Shown: positions 1-9,033, numbered from the stretch's first letter. The stretch is 64,000 nucleotides of DNA from Pisciglobus halotolerans (GCF_900113675.1 NZ_FOQE01000008.1:1-64000), one strand, 5' to 3'. Notes: generated by a model not told the origin, from the sequence alone. Translations and numbers: made by a program.

Positions 1-235
1 CAGCATTTTCCAAAGTTTCTCTCGTAAAGGAAATTGTTTGGACAATTCACCAATGGAAAATTTCTTTAGTCTTTTGAAACAAGAAGTATATCATGGACAA
101 GTTTTTCATAGCTACGAAGAACTAGAGAGAACAATCGTCACATTTATCGACTATTACAATCACAGAAGAATCAAACGGAAACTCGATTGGATGAGTCCAA
201 TCGACTATCGTAAAGAAATTCAGAACGCCGCTTAG
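1..235 (+). pseudogene. IS3-family transposase OrfB, 3' part cut by window edge
   Basis: The frame is open from base 2 and ends with TAG at 233-235. It shows the C-terminal catalytic end of an IS3/IS150-type transposase: a DNSPMENFFSLLKQE segment carrying the last acidic residue of the DDE triad, then a region with the YNHRRIKRKLDWMSP signature typical of the family end. The N-terminal part and OrfA lie outside the window, so I cannot tell whether the whole element is intact. A terminator-like hairpin and a terminal repeat candidate follow directly, which supports this being the right end of the element. Confidence 0.85.
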
Positions 236-271
236 GGTTAGAAGTTCCTTGCGGATAAAAGTAGAAAAAAA

Positions 272-291
272 GAAGTGGATTTCTCCACTTC
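272..291 (+). terminator. Hairpin at the end of the IS3 element
   Basis: A perfect 8-bp stem (GAAGTGGA / TCCACTTC) with a 4-base loop lies 36 bases after the transposase stop. It is flanked by A runs on the left and on the right, so it could terminate transcription from either side. Confidence 0.6.
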
Positions 292-296
292 AAAAA

Positions 297-321
297 AGTC
301 TAATATTTGGGGGTCACTACA
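297..321 (+). repeat. Candidate right terminal repeat of the IS3 element
   Basis: Reading inward from 321 on the minus strand gives TGTAGTGACCCCCAAATATT, which begins with TG as IS3-family ends do (and so ends CA on the plus strand). The left end is outside the window, so the match to a partner repeat cannot be checked here. Confidence 0.5.
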
Positions 322-813
322 AGATGAGCTGCTTTTTTTGTACGAGAGATCAATCATTCCTTTTCTTTGTTGATATAGCACTTTTATTAAAGTAAATCTT
401 AAATGAAAGATTTGTAGTGACTGACAGAACGGTAATCGTGTTGCTGTTTGTCTACAGATCATTTTCTACCATTTCTTACCATACGCTTGATGGGTCAACT
501 TGATCATAGGCATAGGCTCTACTGACAAGTTTTTTCTTTTTTACTTTAACTTGTTCACAGACATGAACCTTATGGAAAAGTTGTAAACAATAATGGATTT
601 GAGCGGCTTAGCAAAATTTTTTTTAATCATACACAACGAATCTTTGACACTCTTTGTTTCTTTTGTTTTCATCAGATCCAAGCTAAGGTTGAGCTGAACA
701 ATATACAAAGGAACAGACATGACTACGAATTTGCAGATTCCAAACTTAATCCTAAGCCGACACTTGTGCAATACATTCTCAGCGAGATCCTCACATAGTT
801 TCTTACACGCAAA
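322..813. other. Gene-free stretch between the IS3 end and the yeiH terminator
   Basis: About 490 bases with no open frame that has a ribosome binding site, family resemblance or convincing codon use. The short frames present overlap each other on both strands and read as low-complexity sequence. I see no RNA gene in it. It may be the remnant of sequence displaced by the mobile element. Confidence 0.5.
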
Positions 814-849
814 AAACAGCAGGAAACTTGGTATGTTTCTTGCTGTTTC
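814..849 (-). terminator. Rho-independent terminator of yeiH
   Basis: On the minus strand the arms are AAACAGCAAGAAAC and GTTTCCTGCTGTTT, with one mismatch in 14 pairs and a 7-base loop, followed by a run of T. It lies about 47 bases beyond the yeiH stop. Confidence 0.8.
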
Positions 850-895
850 AAACTATTTAGTCAATGCTGTTCGCTGTTTCTTTCACGATCGGTGT

Positions 896-1927
896 TTATC
901 CAAAGAAAGCATGGATCAGTAAAACGCCAAGCAAAATTTGAAGTGTACCGACGATCAAGCCATAGGTCAATGATTTCTGTCCTTCTTTTATGATGTCTGC
1001 AAATTTCACGCGCATACCGATTGCTCCTAATGCGATCACTTCGAATTGCGTACTGATCCATTTTGAGGCTTCCAAAACATATGCTGGAAGGAAGTTTAAA
1101 CTTCTAACGATAAATAGGATAAAGAATCCAATAATAAACCAAGGAATACCTACTGAAACTTTCTTCTCTTTTGTTGTCTCTTGAGCATTTTTCTTTGTAA
1201 ACAAACGTCCATCTTCTTCTACATTCATTCGACTATAAACCAAAGCAACCCCCATGATCAGCAGCACACGCATCAGTTTAAAAACGGTCGCCATCGAAAC
1301 GGCATCATCACTGACCATTTTAGCAGAGGCAATGACTTGTCCAATCGATTGAACAGATCCACCGATTAAAGCACCTGTAGGCAAAGCTGCGTTTTGATAA
1401 AGCAAAGCCGTAACAAGCGGCAATACGATCATCAGAAACGTCCCCGTCACATTAACGATCGTGATCGAGATCCCTTTGTCTTTATCATCAGCTTCCACAA
1501 TAGGCGATACGGTTCCGATCGCAGAAGAACCGCAAACGGCATTACCGGCTCCCATCAATAAAGCAAACTTTTTGTTGAAACCAAACCATCTGCCCAACTG
1601 GTAAACAAAGAAAATCGTTAAACACATATTGAGAGCGATAAAGAAGAAGCCTTTCACACCCGCAGACTGGATCATTTGAAAATCTAAGATCAATCCGTTC
1701 AAGACAATTGAATACTCCAATAAGCGTTTTTCAGAAAATTTTGTCCCACTATCTAGCTGTTGACCTGTAAAGATGGTGTTTCCCAAAATAATACCTAAAA
1801 AGATAGCGATCAACGCAGACCCGAGCGACGGCAAAACTTGAGCGAGTAGTTGAGCAACAAGCGAAATAACGATACTGATCGTGAGTCCGGGCCCAATTCC
1901 ATTCAATTCTTGTTTGATTTTTTCCAT
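896..1927 (-). CDS. yeiH: YeiH-family putative sulfate/anion exporter
   Basis: A 343-residue polytopic inner-membrane protein with about ten hydrophobic segments. It matches the YeiH (UPF0324, Cons_hypoth698) family, whose members are annotated as putative sulfate exporters without firm transport data. The Gly-rich motif GAGNAVCGSSAIGTVSPIV at residues 126-144 is the conserved family signature, and length is normal for the family. The start is supported by AGGAG nine bases upstream. It is divergent from a LysR-type gene over a 115-bp intergenic region, the same arrangement as yeiE/yeiH in E. coli, so the neighbour is its likely regulator. Substrate is unproven. Confidence 0.85.
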   Translation of the reverse strand: MEKIKQELNGIGPGLTISIVISLVAQLLAQVLPSLGSALIAIFLGIILGNTIFTGQQLDSGTKFSEKRLLEYSIVLNGLILDFQMIQSAGVKGFFFIALNMCLTIFFVYQLGRWFGFNKKFALLMGAGNAVCGSSAIGTVSPIVEADDKDKGISITIVNVTGTFLMIVLPLVTALLYQNAALPTGALIGGSVQSIGQVIASAKMVSDDAVSMATVFKLMRVLLIMGVALVYSRMNVEEDGRLFTKKNAQETTKEKKVSVGIPWFIIGFFILFIVRSLNFLPAYVLEASKWISTQFEVIALGAIGMRVKFADIIKEGQKSLTYGLIVGTLQILLGVLLIHAFFG

Positions 1928-1993
1928 TTTTTCTTGTCTCCTACGTTTTCATATTTTCTTTTCATAGTGTACATAAAAATTAGCATAAAATAA

Positions 1994-2010
1994 AATAATA
2001 GTTTATTATT
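1994..2010. promoter_or_regulatory. Candidate LysR-type operator between yeiH and its regulator
   Basis: A perfect inverted repeat AATAATA-GTT-TATTATT sits in the divergent intergenic region, 33 bases before the lysR-type start. It has the T-N11-A character of LysR-family boxes. The assignment is inference from position and symmetry. Confidence 0.5.
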
Positions 2011-2042
2011 GTACTATAAATACAATTAATAGGAGTGGGAAA

Positions 2043-2921
2043 ATGCTGGATTATCGCTATGAAACTTTTTTAACGTTAGCAGTGGAACGCAATTATACTC
2101 GAACAGCTAAAAAATTAAATTTGACTCAACCGGCTGTCACTCAGCAAATTCGGCTTCTACAAGAAGAACTGGGTGTCGCCTTATTCTATTTTCAAGGAAA
2201 ACAGCTGCTGTTGACAGAAGAAGGAAAATACTTACAAGGACAGCTGATTTTACTAAGTCAAGACATTCAACAGATCCAACGTCACTTATATCAAACCAAA
2301 CACACGATTTCGCTAACTTTTGGTGCTACTCTTTCCATAGGAGAATATATCATGCCGACGATCATCAGTGCGTATTTAGAACATTATCCTGATAATCATG
2401 TGAACATGATAGTCGGGAATACGAAATCTCTAATAGAAGGCGTGGAATTGGGAAACTTAGACTTTGCGTTGATCGAAGGAGATTTTAACCAAAGCAAATT
2501 CGGCTTCTACAAGTTCTCAGAAGAAAAAATCGTTGCTGTTTGTTCACCAGATAGTCCTTTATGGAAGACTGAACCATCCCTTCAAGATTTATTTACCACT
2601 CGTCTTTTTGTTCGTGAACAAGGATCCGGTTCGAGAATGATCATTGAAAACGGCCTACGCTCAAAAAGCGTGAGCCTCAGCAGCTTTTCTCAATCTACTA
2701 TTATTGGCAACATCGGGGTCATCAAACAACTCATTAAGAAAAATCAAGGAATCTCTTTCTTATACTATCCCTCCGTTAAAGAAGAAATCGCCCAAGGAAC
2801 ACTAAAAGAAATTCCGATCAAAGATTTTGCTCTTTCTCACCCTTTTCATGTCATTTACTTAAAGAAAAATCGCGAACTAGATAAAATTCAGCAGTTCATG
2901 CAGTTTCAAAATTCCTTATAA
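2043..2921 (+). CDS. LysR-family transcriptional regulator (YeiE/CysL-like)
   Basis: A 292-residue LysR-type regulator. The N-terminal winged helix-turn-helix spans about residues 1-62 and includes NYTRTAKKLNLTQPAVTQQI, with the usual linker helix after it. The rest, about residues 90-290, is the type 2 periplasmic-binding-like effector domain. The start follows AGGAG with good spacing. Divergent placement beside the YeiH transporter suggests that it activates that gene in response to an anion or sulfur-related signal, as proposed for YeiE and CysL. The ligand cannot be read from the sequence. It ends just before a bidirectional terminator shared with the sucrose operon. Confidence 0.85.
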   Translation: MLDYRYETFLTLAVERNYTRTAKKLNLTQPAVTQQIRLLQEELGVALFYFQGKQLLLTEEGKYLQGQLILLSQDIQQIQRHLYQTKHTISLTFGATLSIGEYIMPTIISAYLEHYPDNHVNMIVGNTKSLIEGVELGNLDFALIEGDFNQSKFGFYKFSEEKIVAVCSPDSPLWKTEPSLQDLFTTRLFVREQGSGSRMIIENGLRSKSVSLSSFSQSTIIGNIGVIKQLIKKNQGISFLYYPSVKEEIAQGTLKEIPIKDFALSHPFHVIYLKKNRELDKIQQFMQFQNSL

Positions 2922-2951
2922 AAATAAGAGTTCACTTACTGCTCTCATTCA

Positions 2952-3008
2952 AAAACCAGCACAAGCAGCAAGACATTTTGTCTCCGCCTCTCGTGCTGGT
3001 TCTTTTTT
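2952..3008. terminator. Bidirectional terminator between the LysR gene and scrB
   Basis: Arms AAAACCAGCAC and GTGCTGGTT with a roughly 30-base loop are followed by a T run on the plus strand and preceded by A residues that give a T tail on the minus strand. It serves two convergent genes. Confidence 0.75.
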
Positions 3009-4392
3009 ACAAATCCAATTGATACAATGTAGTCTCTCGGCTGTCGATAGCTGTTTCTGCCCATTTAATATTTTTTTCGTTTTCATCCTCAACGAAATAG
3101 CGTAAGGAAAAGACTTCTTCTCCATCGTTGATGAACAGTTCAAGCAAAGAACTTTCGATCAACAACTGTAAAGAGTGAAGACCATTTTGCAAATGAACAG
3201 CTCGCTCTTCGATTTCCTTTGACAGCCAATTGGTTCGACTGACGATCAAACGTTGGTCAGCAGATGAATAGGCGATTTGAACAGCTTTACGGATCTCTAA
3301 CTTCATTTCCTCTGCAGCTTCTTTCCACTGGATTTGCAACTCACTTTGCAAAGAAGGTAAAACAATCGTTTGCGTTGTGCTGGACTGAGATGCAATCGAG
3401 ACAGGCTTTCTCATTTGCGCGATCTCTTTAACAGGCCGTTGTTTCAAGCGTCCCTCTTCCATTATGATCTCTCTTGGAAAAGTTAAAGCATGCAGCCAAC
3501 CGTCCTTGCGTGTCGGAACAGCTGCTTCTACTGCAGGATCCATCACTCCTAGCCATCCCAATAAGATGCGTCTGCCTGTATCATCGATAAATGTTTGAGG
3601 TGCATAAAACTCAAAACCACGATCAAGTTCTTTAAAGACACTTTCTTTATCCCATTCAAATTTCCCATTTGCCTTGAACTGACCTGTAATATAACCAGTT
3701 TGATAAAAGTTTTGAAACTCATCGCCTAAAACATCCATTCCTTGAGGCGAAAAGACAAAAATATCTTTTTCAGCAAATAAGCATAAATCTGGACATTCCC
3801 ACATATAGCCGAGTTTAGGACGTTCAACAATCAAAGGGCCATCGTAATCCCAATCTATTAAATTTTGAGAATGATAAACAATACAATCTCCTGACAGATC
3901 TTCTCGTTGCGCTCCTAGAATCATCCACCAGATCCCTTCAGCATCTTGCCAGACTTTTGGATCCCGCACATGACCTGTGTACCCAGGCGGCTGTTCGAAC
4001 AAGGGGCCTTTTTTCTCAAAATGTACCCCATCCTCCGAAACAGCCATGCATTGGTAACTCGTTCGACTGCCATCTTCACCCCGAACATTACCCGTATAGA
4101 ATAAATACAATTTACCGTCTGCTTCGACTGCACTGCCTGAGTAACAGCCATTTCGGTCAAACCAATCTACCGGCTCTAAAGCAGGCGGGTGCGTCTCCCA
4201 ATGGATCAAATCTTTAGAAGATACATGTCCCCAACTTTTCGTTTGATGAGTCGTATCCTGTTGGTTCCATTGATAAAAGACATGGTATACTCCTTTGTAT
4301 TGGATCAACCCATTTGGATCGTTTAAAAGACCTTTTGGCGGACGGATATGATAAGCCAAATCGTATTCATCTTGCTTTGCTGATTGTTTCAA
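3007..4392 (-). CDS. scrB: Sucrose-6-phosphate hydrolase (GH32)
   Basis: Hydrolyses the sucrose-6-phosphate delivered by the neighbouring PTS permease to glucose-6-phosphate and fructose in the cytoplasm. GH32 landmarks are in order: the NDPNG nucleophile motif at about residues 24-28 (Asp25), RDP at 143-145, and ECPD at about 199-202 carrying the acid/base Glu. The C-terminal third is the beta-sandwich domain. I place the start at the TTG at 4392 because GGAAG lies seven bases before it. An upstream in-frame TTG at 4410 would put that site inside the gene. Length, 461 residues, is normal. It is the last gene of the scrA-scrB unit, 25 bases after scrA. Confidence 0.92.
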   Translation of the reverse strand: MKQSAKQDEYDLAYHIRPPKGLLNDPNGLIQYKGVYHVFYQWNQQDTTHQTKSWGHVSSKDLIHWETHPPALEPVDWFDRNGCYSGSAVEADGKLYLFYTGNVRGEDGSRTSYQCMAVSEDGVHFEKKGPLFEQPPGYTGHVRDPKVWQDAEGIWWMILGAQREDLSGDCIVYHSQNLIDWDYDGPLIVERPKLGYMWECPDLCLFAEKDIFVFSPQGMDVLGDEFQNFYQTGYITGQFKANGKFEWDKESVFKELDRGFEFYAPQTFIDDTGRRILLGWLGVMDPAVEAAVPTRKDGWLHALTFPREIIMEEGRLKQRPVKEIAQMRKPVSIASQSSTTQTIVLPSLQSELQIQWKEAAEEMKLEIRKAVQIAYSSADQRLIVSRTNWLSKEIEERAVHLQNGLHSLQLLIESSLLELFINDGEEVFSLRYFVEDENEKNIKWAETAIDSRETTLYQLDL

Positions 4393-4417
4393 TTGATTTC
4401 TTCCTTTCAACTACATG

Positions 4418-5824
4418 CTAAGCGGCATCTATATTTTTTGCTTCTTTATCTGTAAAACCTAAGAAGTACGTTAATGCAAATGCAACCCCTATTGCTACCA
4501 CGTTCACTAAAATATACCATGGCAATTGACTATTCAAGTACAGCAGCGCACCTGGAATAACCGTGACGGACATCCCTGTACCTTCTAATTGTAATAGTTC
4601 AGCCAGCATCCCGCCAACAGCTCCACCAACCAAGCCAAATGCAAAAGGTTTAACATAGCGTAAGTTGACCCCAAAGATAGCTGGCTCTGTGATTCCAAGG
4701 AACGCAGATAATGCAGAAGGGAAAGCCAAAGCTTTTAACTTTTTCGACTTGGTTTTCATTGCTACAGCCAATGTAGCTCCGCCTTGAGCAGCAACACTGT
4801 TTGTGATGATCGCATTATAGGGATTGACTCCAGTATTGGAAAGTAGTTGTACTTCTAAGAAGTTAAAGATATGGTGTACCCCAGTGACAACGATCAATTG
4901 ATTCAATCCGCCGATAATCAAACCAGCAAGACCAAATGGCAATTGCAAGACCCAGATCGTAGCATGTAAGATGACTTCTTCAAGCGAGTGGAACACTGGG
5001 CCAATAATGAATAAGGACAAGATGCTCATCAGCAGAAGTGTTAAAAATGGCGTCAGCAGTAAGTCTAAGTATTCTGGCACTCGCTTACGAATCGCTCTTT
5101 CTAATTTAGCGCCAACAAAACCAGCTATAAAGGCAGGTAAAACCGTTCCTTGATAACCCACAACCGGAATAAAACCGAACATCGTGATTGGTTCAACGGT
5201 TCCAGCTGCCACTTCATAAGCATTTGGCAAAGCAGGATTAACGAGCATCAATCCCAGAACGATCCCGATAACAGGCGAACCGCCAAAGACTCTAAACGCA
5301 GACCACGCAACCAATGCTGGCAAGAAAGCAAATGCCGTGTCTGTCAAAACTTGTGTGTACATTAAGAAATTGGCACTGATACTTTCCGGCGTCAGTCCAA
5401 AGACAGCTAAGACTTGCTCTTGTGTCAGCAACCCACGCAGTCCCATAAACAATCCAGTGGCAACCAAAACAGGAATAATTGGAACAAACACATCGCCAAA
5501 TGTTCGAATCGCTTTTTGGAAAGCATTTTTATCTGCTACTTTCGCTTCTTTTGTTTCTTGAGTCGTTTGTTCAGCAATCCCTAGTCCCGTTACTTCTTCA
5601 TAAATTTTATTGACGGTACCGGTTCCAAAAATAATTTGATATTGTCCAGAATTAAAGAAAGCACCCTTTACTTTTTCTATGTCTTCTACTTTTTCTTCAT
5701 CGATTTTTTCGCGATCTTTGACCATCACTCTTAAACGAGTTGCACAGTGTGTTACTGACTGTATATTCTCTTCCCCGCCAACAGCGCTTACAACTTCTTT
5801 TGCAATTTCTTTATTTGTTGCCAT
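4418..5824 (-). CDS. scrA: PTS sucrose-specific EIIBC permease
   Basis: Imports and phosphorylates sucrose. Residues 1 to about 90 form the EIIB domain with the phosphorylated cysteine at position 27 in THCATRLRV. Residues about 110-455 form the EIIC membrane domain of the glucose-sucrose class, including the GITEPAIFG motif. There is no EIIA domain in the 468 residues, so phosphate must come from an EIIA encoded elsewhere. An AGGAGG-like site precedes the ATG. It is transcribed with scrB from a well-formed promoter directly upstream, which carries both a cre-like site and a palindromic operator. Confidence 0.92.
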   Translation of the reverse strand: MATNKEIAKEVVSAVGGEENIQSVTHCATRLRVMVKDREKIDEEKVEDIEKVKGAFFNSGQYQIIFGTGTVNKIYEEVTGLGIAEQTTQETKEAKVADKNAFQKAIRTFGDVFVPIIPVLVATGLFMGLRGLLTQEQVLAVFGLTPESISANFLMYTQVLTDTAFAFLPALVAWSAFRVFGGSPVIGIVLGLMLVNPALPNAYEVAAGTVEPITMFGFIPVVGYQGTVLPAFIAGFVGAKLERAIRKRVPEYLDLLLTPFLTLLLMSILSLFIIGPVFHSLEEVILHATIWVLQLPFGLAGLIIGGLNQLIVVTGVHHIFNFLEVQLLSNTGVNPYNAIITNSVAAQGGATLAVAMKTKSKKLKALAFPSALSAFLGITEPAIFGVNLRYVKPFAFGLVGGAVGGMLAELLQLEGTGMSVTVIPGALLYLNSQLPWYILVNVVAIGVAFALTYFLGFTDKEAKNIDAA

Positions 5825-5845
5825 TTTTACTCCTCCTCTTTATTG

Positions 5846-5855
5846 GAACCGGTTC
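5846..5855 (-). promoter_or_regulatory. Candidate ScrR operator
   Basis: The perfect 10-bp palindrome GAACCGGTTC lies between the -10 box and the ribosome binding site of scrA, where LacI-type repressors commonly bind. No second copy is seen in front of scrR. Confidence 0.65.
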
Positions 5856-5866
5856 TATTTATGTAT

Positions 5867-5895
5867 AGAATACCGCTTTCATTTTGAGAAGTCAA
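5867..5895 (-). promoter_or_regulatory. scrA promoter with overlapping cre-like site
   Basis: On the minus strand TTGACT (5890-5895) and TATTCT (5867-5872) are separated by exactly 17 bases. The sequence ATGAAAGCGGTATTCT at 5867-5882 matches 14 of 16 positions of the CcpA cre consensus and overlaps the -10 box. Catabolite repression of sucrose uptake is the expected outcome. Confidence 0.75.
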
Positions 5896-5911
5896 CTGTT
5901 TTTCCCTTTTT

Positions 5912-6892
5912 TTAAAATGGAACAGTTGACTCTCTGATTTCTAGCCGATTTGGTAATGCGATGTGTTCTTTCATTGGTTTTCCGCTCACCAATTCCAATA
6001 TCTGTTCAACGGCTACCTTACCTAGTTCTTTATAGGGATATTTAACCGTCGTGATAGAAGGCGTCACAATGGATGTAGTCGCATATCCGCCAAAACCTGC
6101 CAAAGAAAATTGCTGCGGAATAGACATATCGAGGGTATGAGCCGCTTTTAAAACAGCCATTGCAATATTATCCGTTGCGCAAATAATAAAGGTAGCTTGC
6201 GTTGAAGGCAAAATCACCAATGCCTGTTCATAAGCTTCTTGAAAAGAAAAACTCGTTTCAATCACTTCAACTGTTCGATCTGCTCCCTCTTTTAATGCAT
6301 CCAATACCCCTTGAGCCCGCAATTGTCCAACAGCGACATCTTCCTTAAAGACAGATAAATACAGATACTTCTTGTGCCCCAAGTTTTTAGCATAGCTGCC
6401 CATTGTAAAACCAGCTTCATATTCTTGATGTGAAATAGTATGCAGCCCTTCACCTACTTGTCCTAACAACAAGACAGGGATATCTACTTCAGCAATTGCT
6501 TTACGATGCGCTTCCGTAATGATCGTTGCCATCAGTATAATACCCGCTACTTTCTGCTTGGCTAGAGTATAAATATTTTCGATTTCTCGTTCAATACTTT
6601 GATTTGCATTCGTGATCAGCAGCTGATATTGCTGATCTCTTAAAGAAGCATCAATACTCGCCAACACTTCATTCGCTGAGTAAGAATCTAACCGAGGAAT
6701 AATCATGCCGATCATCTTGGTGTGTTTTGCTTTCAAGCTCTGAGCAAATGTGTTCGGTGTATAGCCTGTTTCTTTTACGATTTCATCTAGTTTTGCACGT
6801 GTTTTTTGACTAACTGATCCGCCATTCAAATAGCGAGAAACTGTGCTTTTCGCTACTCCAGCCCGTTGTGCAATATCTTTGATGGTTACCAT
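5912..6892 (-). CDS. scrR: LacI-family sucrose operon repressor
   Basis: A 326-residue LacI/GalR regulator. The N-terminal helix-turn-helix is TIKDIAQRAGVAKSTVSRYL at about residues 3-22, followed by the hinge and a periplasmic-binding-like sugar domain. The start follows GGAG. It lies directly upstream of scrA in the same direction, but scrA has its own promoter in the 87-bp gap. The probable target is the GAACCGGTTC palindrome there. The effector in related ScrR proteins is sucrose-6-phosphate or fructose. Assignment to sucrose rests on location. Confidence 0.85.
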   Translation of the reverse strand: MVTIKDIAQRAGVAKSTVSRYLNGGSVSQKTRAKLDEIVKETGYTPNTFAQSLKAKHTKMIGMIIPRLDSYSANEVLASIDASLRDQQYQLLITNANQSIEREIENIYTLAKQKVAGIILMATIITEAHRKAIAEVDIPVLLLGQVGEGLHTISHQEYEAGFTMGSYAKNLGHKKYLYLSVFKEDVAVGQLRAQGVLDALKEGADRTVEVIETSFSFQEAYEQALVILPSTQATFIICATDNIAMAVLKAAHTLDMSIPQQFSLAGFGGYATTSIVTPSITTVKYPYKELGKVAVEQILELVSGKPMKEHIALPNRLEIRESTVPF

Positions 6893-6932
6893 ATGCTTAC
6901 TCCTGTTCTGTTCTGCGGTTTTTCTTCATCTA

Positions 6933-7286
6933 CTATACCATAGGCAAGACAGGATACGCATACTTTTCAACATTCTCCTCTGCAGCTGCATCCTCAATTG
7001 ATAGACAATAATATCCCTTTTTTATTCCGGATAGATACATTGCCCCTAAACACATCGGACACGGTTCTCCGCTTGCATACATGATACAATCTGATAGATC
7101 TACTGTTTGGGTTTCCAGCTGTCTTTTACGAATCGCCTGCATTTCAGCATGAACACTGACATCACAAACTTTATGCAGTTCATTGATTCCTTCTGCTACA
7201 ATTTCTCCTTCTTTCACTAAAACAGCACAAAATGGTTCTCCCTCAGCTGCTGTGTTTTCATTTGCCAACTCGACCGCTCGCTTCAT
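6933..7286 (-). CDS. Short nucleoside/guanine deaminase-like protein
   Basis: A zinc-dependent cytidine/deoxycytidylate deaminase-fold protein. It has HAEMQ at residues 47-51 (zinc His and catalytic Glu) and PCPMC at 75-79 with the two zinc cysteines. It resembles GuaD-type guanine deaminases but has only 117 residues against about 155, lacking the C-terminal segment that closes the active site in that family. Two consecutive stop codons (TAG TAG) end it. The start is uncertain. An ideally spaced ATG at 7306 (GGGAG four bases upstream) is out of frame with the body, so the gene may have lost a base at its 5' end. It may be non-functional. Confidence 0.6.
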   Translation of the reverse strand: MKRAVELANENTAAEGEPFCAVLVKEGEIVAEGINELHKVCDVSVHAEMQAIRKRQLETQTVDLSDCIMYASGEPCPMCLGAMYLSGIKKGYYCLSIEDAAAEENVEKYAYPVLPMV

Positions 7287-7454
7287 AAACTGATCTATAA
7301 TCCATTCTCCCTTTTTTTAATCTTTGCCCTTAGTCTAAAGGAGAAGTCTCCTATTTAAAAAAATAACTTTTTTATCGGTTGGCCGAATTTCATTATTCTG
7401 TTGCCTTTTTTGGTGTGCCGATTCAAAAAAATTCCTTTTGGCAGCGTTTTTTTA

Positions 7455-7483
7455 TTGCGATGAAAAAAGAATCATGCTATTCT
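7455..7483 (+). promoter_or_regulatory. Promoter of the DUF1576 gene
   Basis: TTGCGA (7455-7460) and TATTCT (7478-7483) are spaced by 17 bases, about 100 bases before the TTG start. Confidence 0.6.
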
Positions 7484-7583
7484 ATAAAAAACAAAGCAAG
7501 TGCCTGCTTTTATAACATGAAACTCACATAAGACAAGCTTATTGCCCCTATTTGTCCATGCAACGCCTAAAGGAGGAAAACAT

Positions 7584-8963
7584 TTGAGAACGACGTTGAA
7601 CCATGAACAAAACTTTGCTGTTTCAAACCTATCCGATCGTGCGATCTATTGCTTGCTATTGGTTTTTGCCGGCCTATTATTTGGATTTGCTTTTCTTTTT
7701 AATACACCCCAAGAAATATGGAAAGGCAGTTTGACCATCTTATCGTCACCGGCAAACCTAGTGACCGATTATTTCGCCTTAGCCAATGTTGGCGCAGCTC
7801 TCGTAAATGCATCTCTGATGACTTTAAAGAGTCTTCTGCTGATTCGGATCAATAAAGTCCGACTTTCAGGACCTTTATTAGCAGCAATCATTACTGTTGC
7901 AGGCTTTTCTCTATTCGGCAAGAATCTATACAATTCTATCCCCATCATTGCAGGAGTTATGCTATATGCTAAATTGACCCGCTCGCCATTCAAGGATTAT
8001 TTGCTTGCTGCTTTATTTGGCTCAGCTTTAGGTCCTCTCGTCAGTGAAATCACCTTTAATATAGGGCTTCCTCTGCCTTTAGGAATTTTGGGCGGCTGTT
8101 TAGCAGGAATATTGGTTGGCCTACTATTACCTCCAATGGCTAGTCACTTTAAATCTTTTCATAAAGGATTTAGTTTGTACAATATTGGCTTTACAGCTGG
8201 GATCATCGGTATGACGTTTATCGCGCTTTTCAGAAGCTTTGGAAGCGATGTCCATACCGTTCAGATCCTCTCAAGCGGCAACAACGTATTCTTTTCTATC
8301 TTCTTATTCAGTCTATTTTCCAGTATGTTCGTTCTTGGCTTCTTCTTCAACCATCGTTCGTTTAAAGGTTATCTTACTTTTCTAGATGAAGACGGCATTG
8401 GCGGTCCAGATTACCTTTCTAAATATGGATTAGGACTGACATTGATCAATATGGGCTTACTCGGCAATACTGCGACCGGCTATTGTTTGCTTGTTGGAGG
8501 AGAACTCAATGGACCAGTGATTGGTGGCATCTTCACTGTTACCGGCTTTGGCGCCTTTGGTAAACATATCAGAAACGTCAGCCCGATTTTAGTCGGCGTA
8601 CTCCTTGTCGGTCTCTTGACTTCTGCAGACTTAGGCAGCACCAATTTGCTGCTCACGGCTTTATTTGGAACCACTCTTGCACCGATCAGCGGCCATTACG
8701 GTGCCTTAGCCGGAATCATCGCTGGCGGATTTCATATGGCAATGGTTACTAACATCAGCTATCTTCATGCCGGTATGAACCTGTACAACAATGGCTTTTC
8801 TGGCGGCTTCATCGCAGCTGCCATCGTTCCGCTGCTAGAAGTCTTTCATTTCCATAAAAAAGAGCGGAAGAATCAGTCAGCTATTTCCAAGAATATAATG
8901 GAAGAAGCTCCGAGTAAGACAAGCAGCCCAGAACAATTAGCTGTTTTTGACGATATGGATTAA
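7584..8963 (+). CDS. DUF1576 family membrane protein
   Basis: A polytopic membrane protein of 459 residues matching the uncharacterised DUF1576 family. It has at least ten hydrophobic segments, and its two halves look related: LSGPLLAAIITVAGFSLFGKN in the first half parallels NGPVIGGIFTVTGFGAFGKH in the second, and a GFSLYNIGF-type motif parallels MNLYNNGFSGG. This suggests an internal duplication with transporter-like topology. The start is the TTG at 7584, because AGGAGG at 7571-7576 fits it. The longer in-frame start at 7542 has no ribosome binding site. The hydrophilic tail runs from about residue 420. No partner gene is adjacent and the function is unknown. Confidence 0.8.
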   Translation: MRTTLNHEQNFAVSNLSDRAIYCLLLVFAGLLFGFAFLFNTPQEIWKGSLTILSSPANLVTDYFALANVGAALVNASLMTLKSLLLIRINKVRLSGPLLAAIITVAGFSLFGKNLYNSIPIIAGVMLYAKLTRSPFKDYLLAALFGSALGPLVSEITFNIGLPLPLGILGGCLAGILVGLLLPPMASHFKSFHKGFSLYNIGFTAGIIGMTFIALFRSFGSDVHTVQILSSGNNVFFSIFLFSLFSSMFVLGFFFNHRSFKGYLTFLDEDGIGGPDYLSKYGLGLTLINMGLLGNTATGYCLLVGGELNGPVIGGIFTVTGFGAFGKHIRNVSPILVGVLLVGLLTSADLGSTNLLLTALFGTTLAPISGHYGALAGIIAGGFHMAMVTNISYLHAGMNLYNNGFSGGFIAAAIVPLLEVFHFHKKERKNQSAISKNIMEEAPSKTSSPEQLAVFDDMD

Positions 8964-8988
8964 CCGCAATTATATAAATTTGAAAGTT

Positions 8989-9033
8989 AAAAAAGCTAAA
9001 AAGATGCAGATAATTGCGTCTTTTTAGCTTTTT
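8989..9033. terminator. Bidirectional terminator between the DUF1576 gene and nagB
   Basis: Long arms AAAAAGCTAAAAAGA and TCTTTTTAGCTTTTT with a short inner loop, rich in A on the left and T on the right, serve the two convergent genes. Confidence 0.8.

Noticed and set aside
541-771. 76-codon minus-strand frame
   Set aside because: No ribosome binding site, no recognisable family, low-complexity AT-rich composition and overlap with other equally poor frames.
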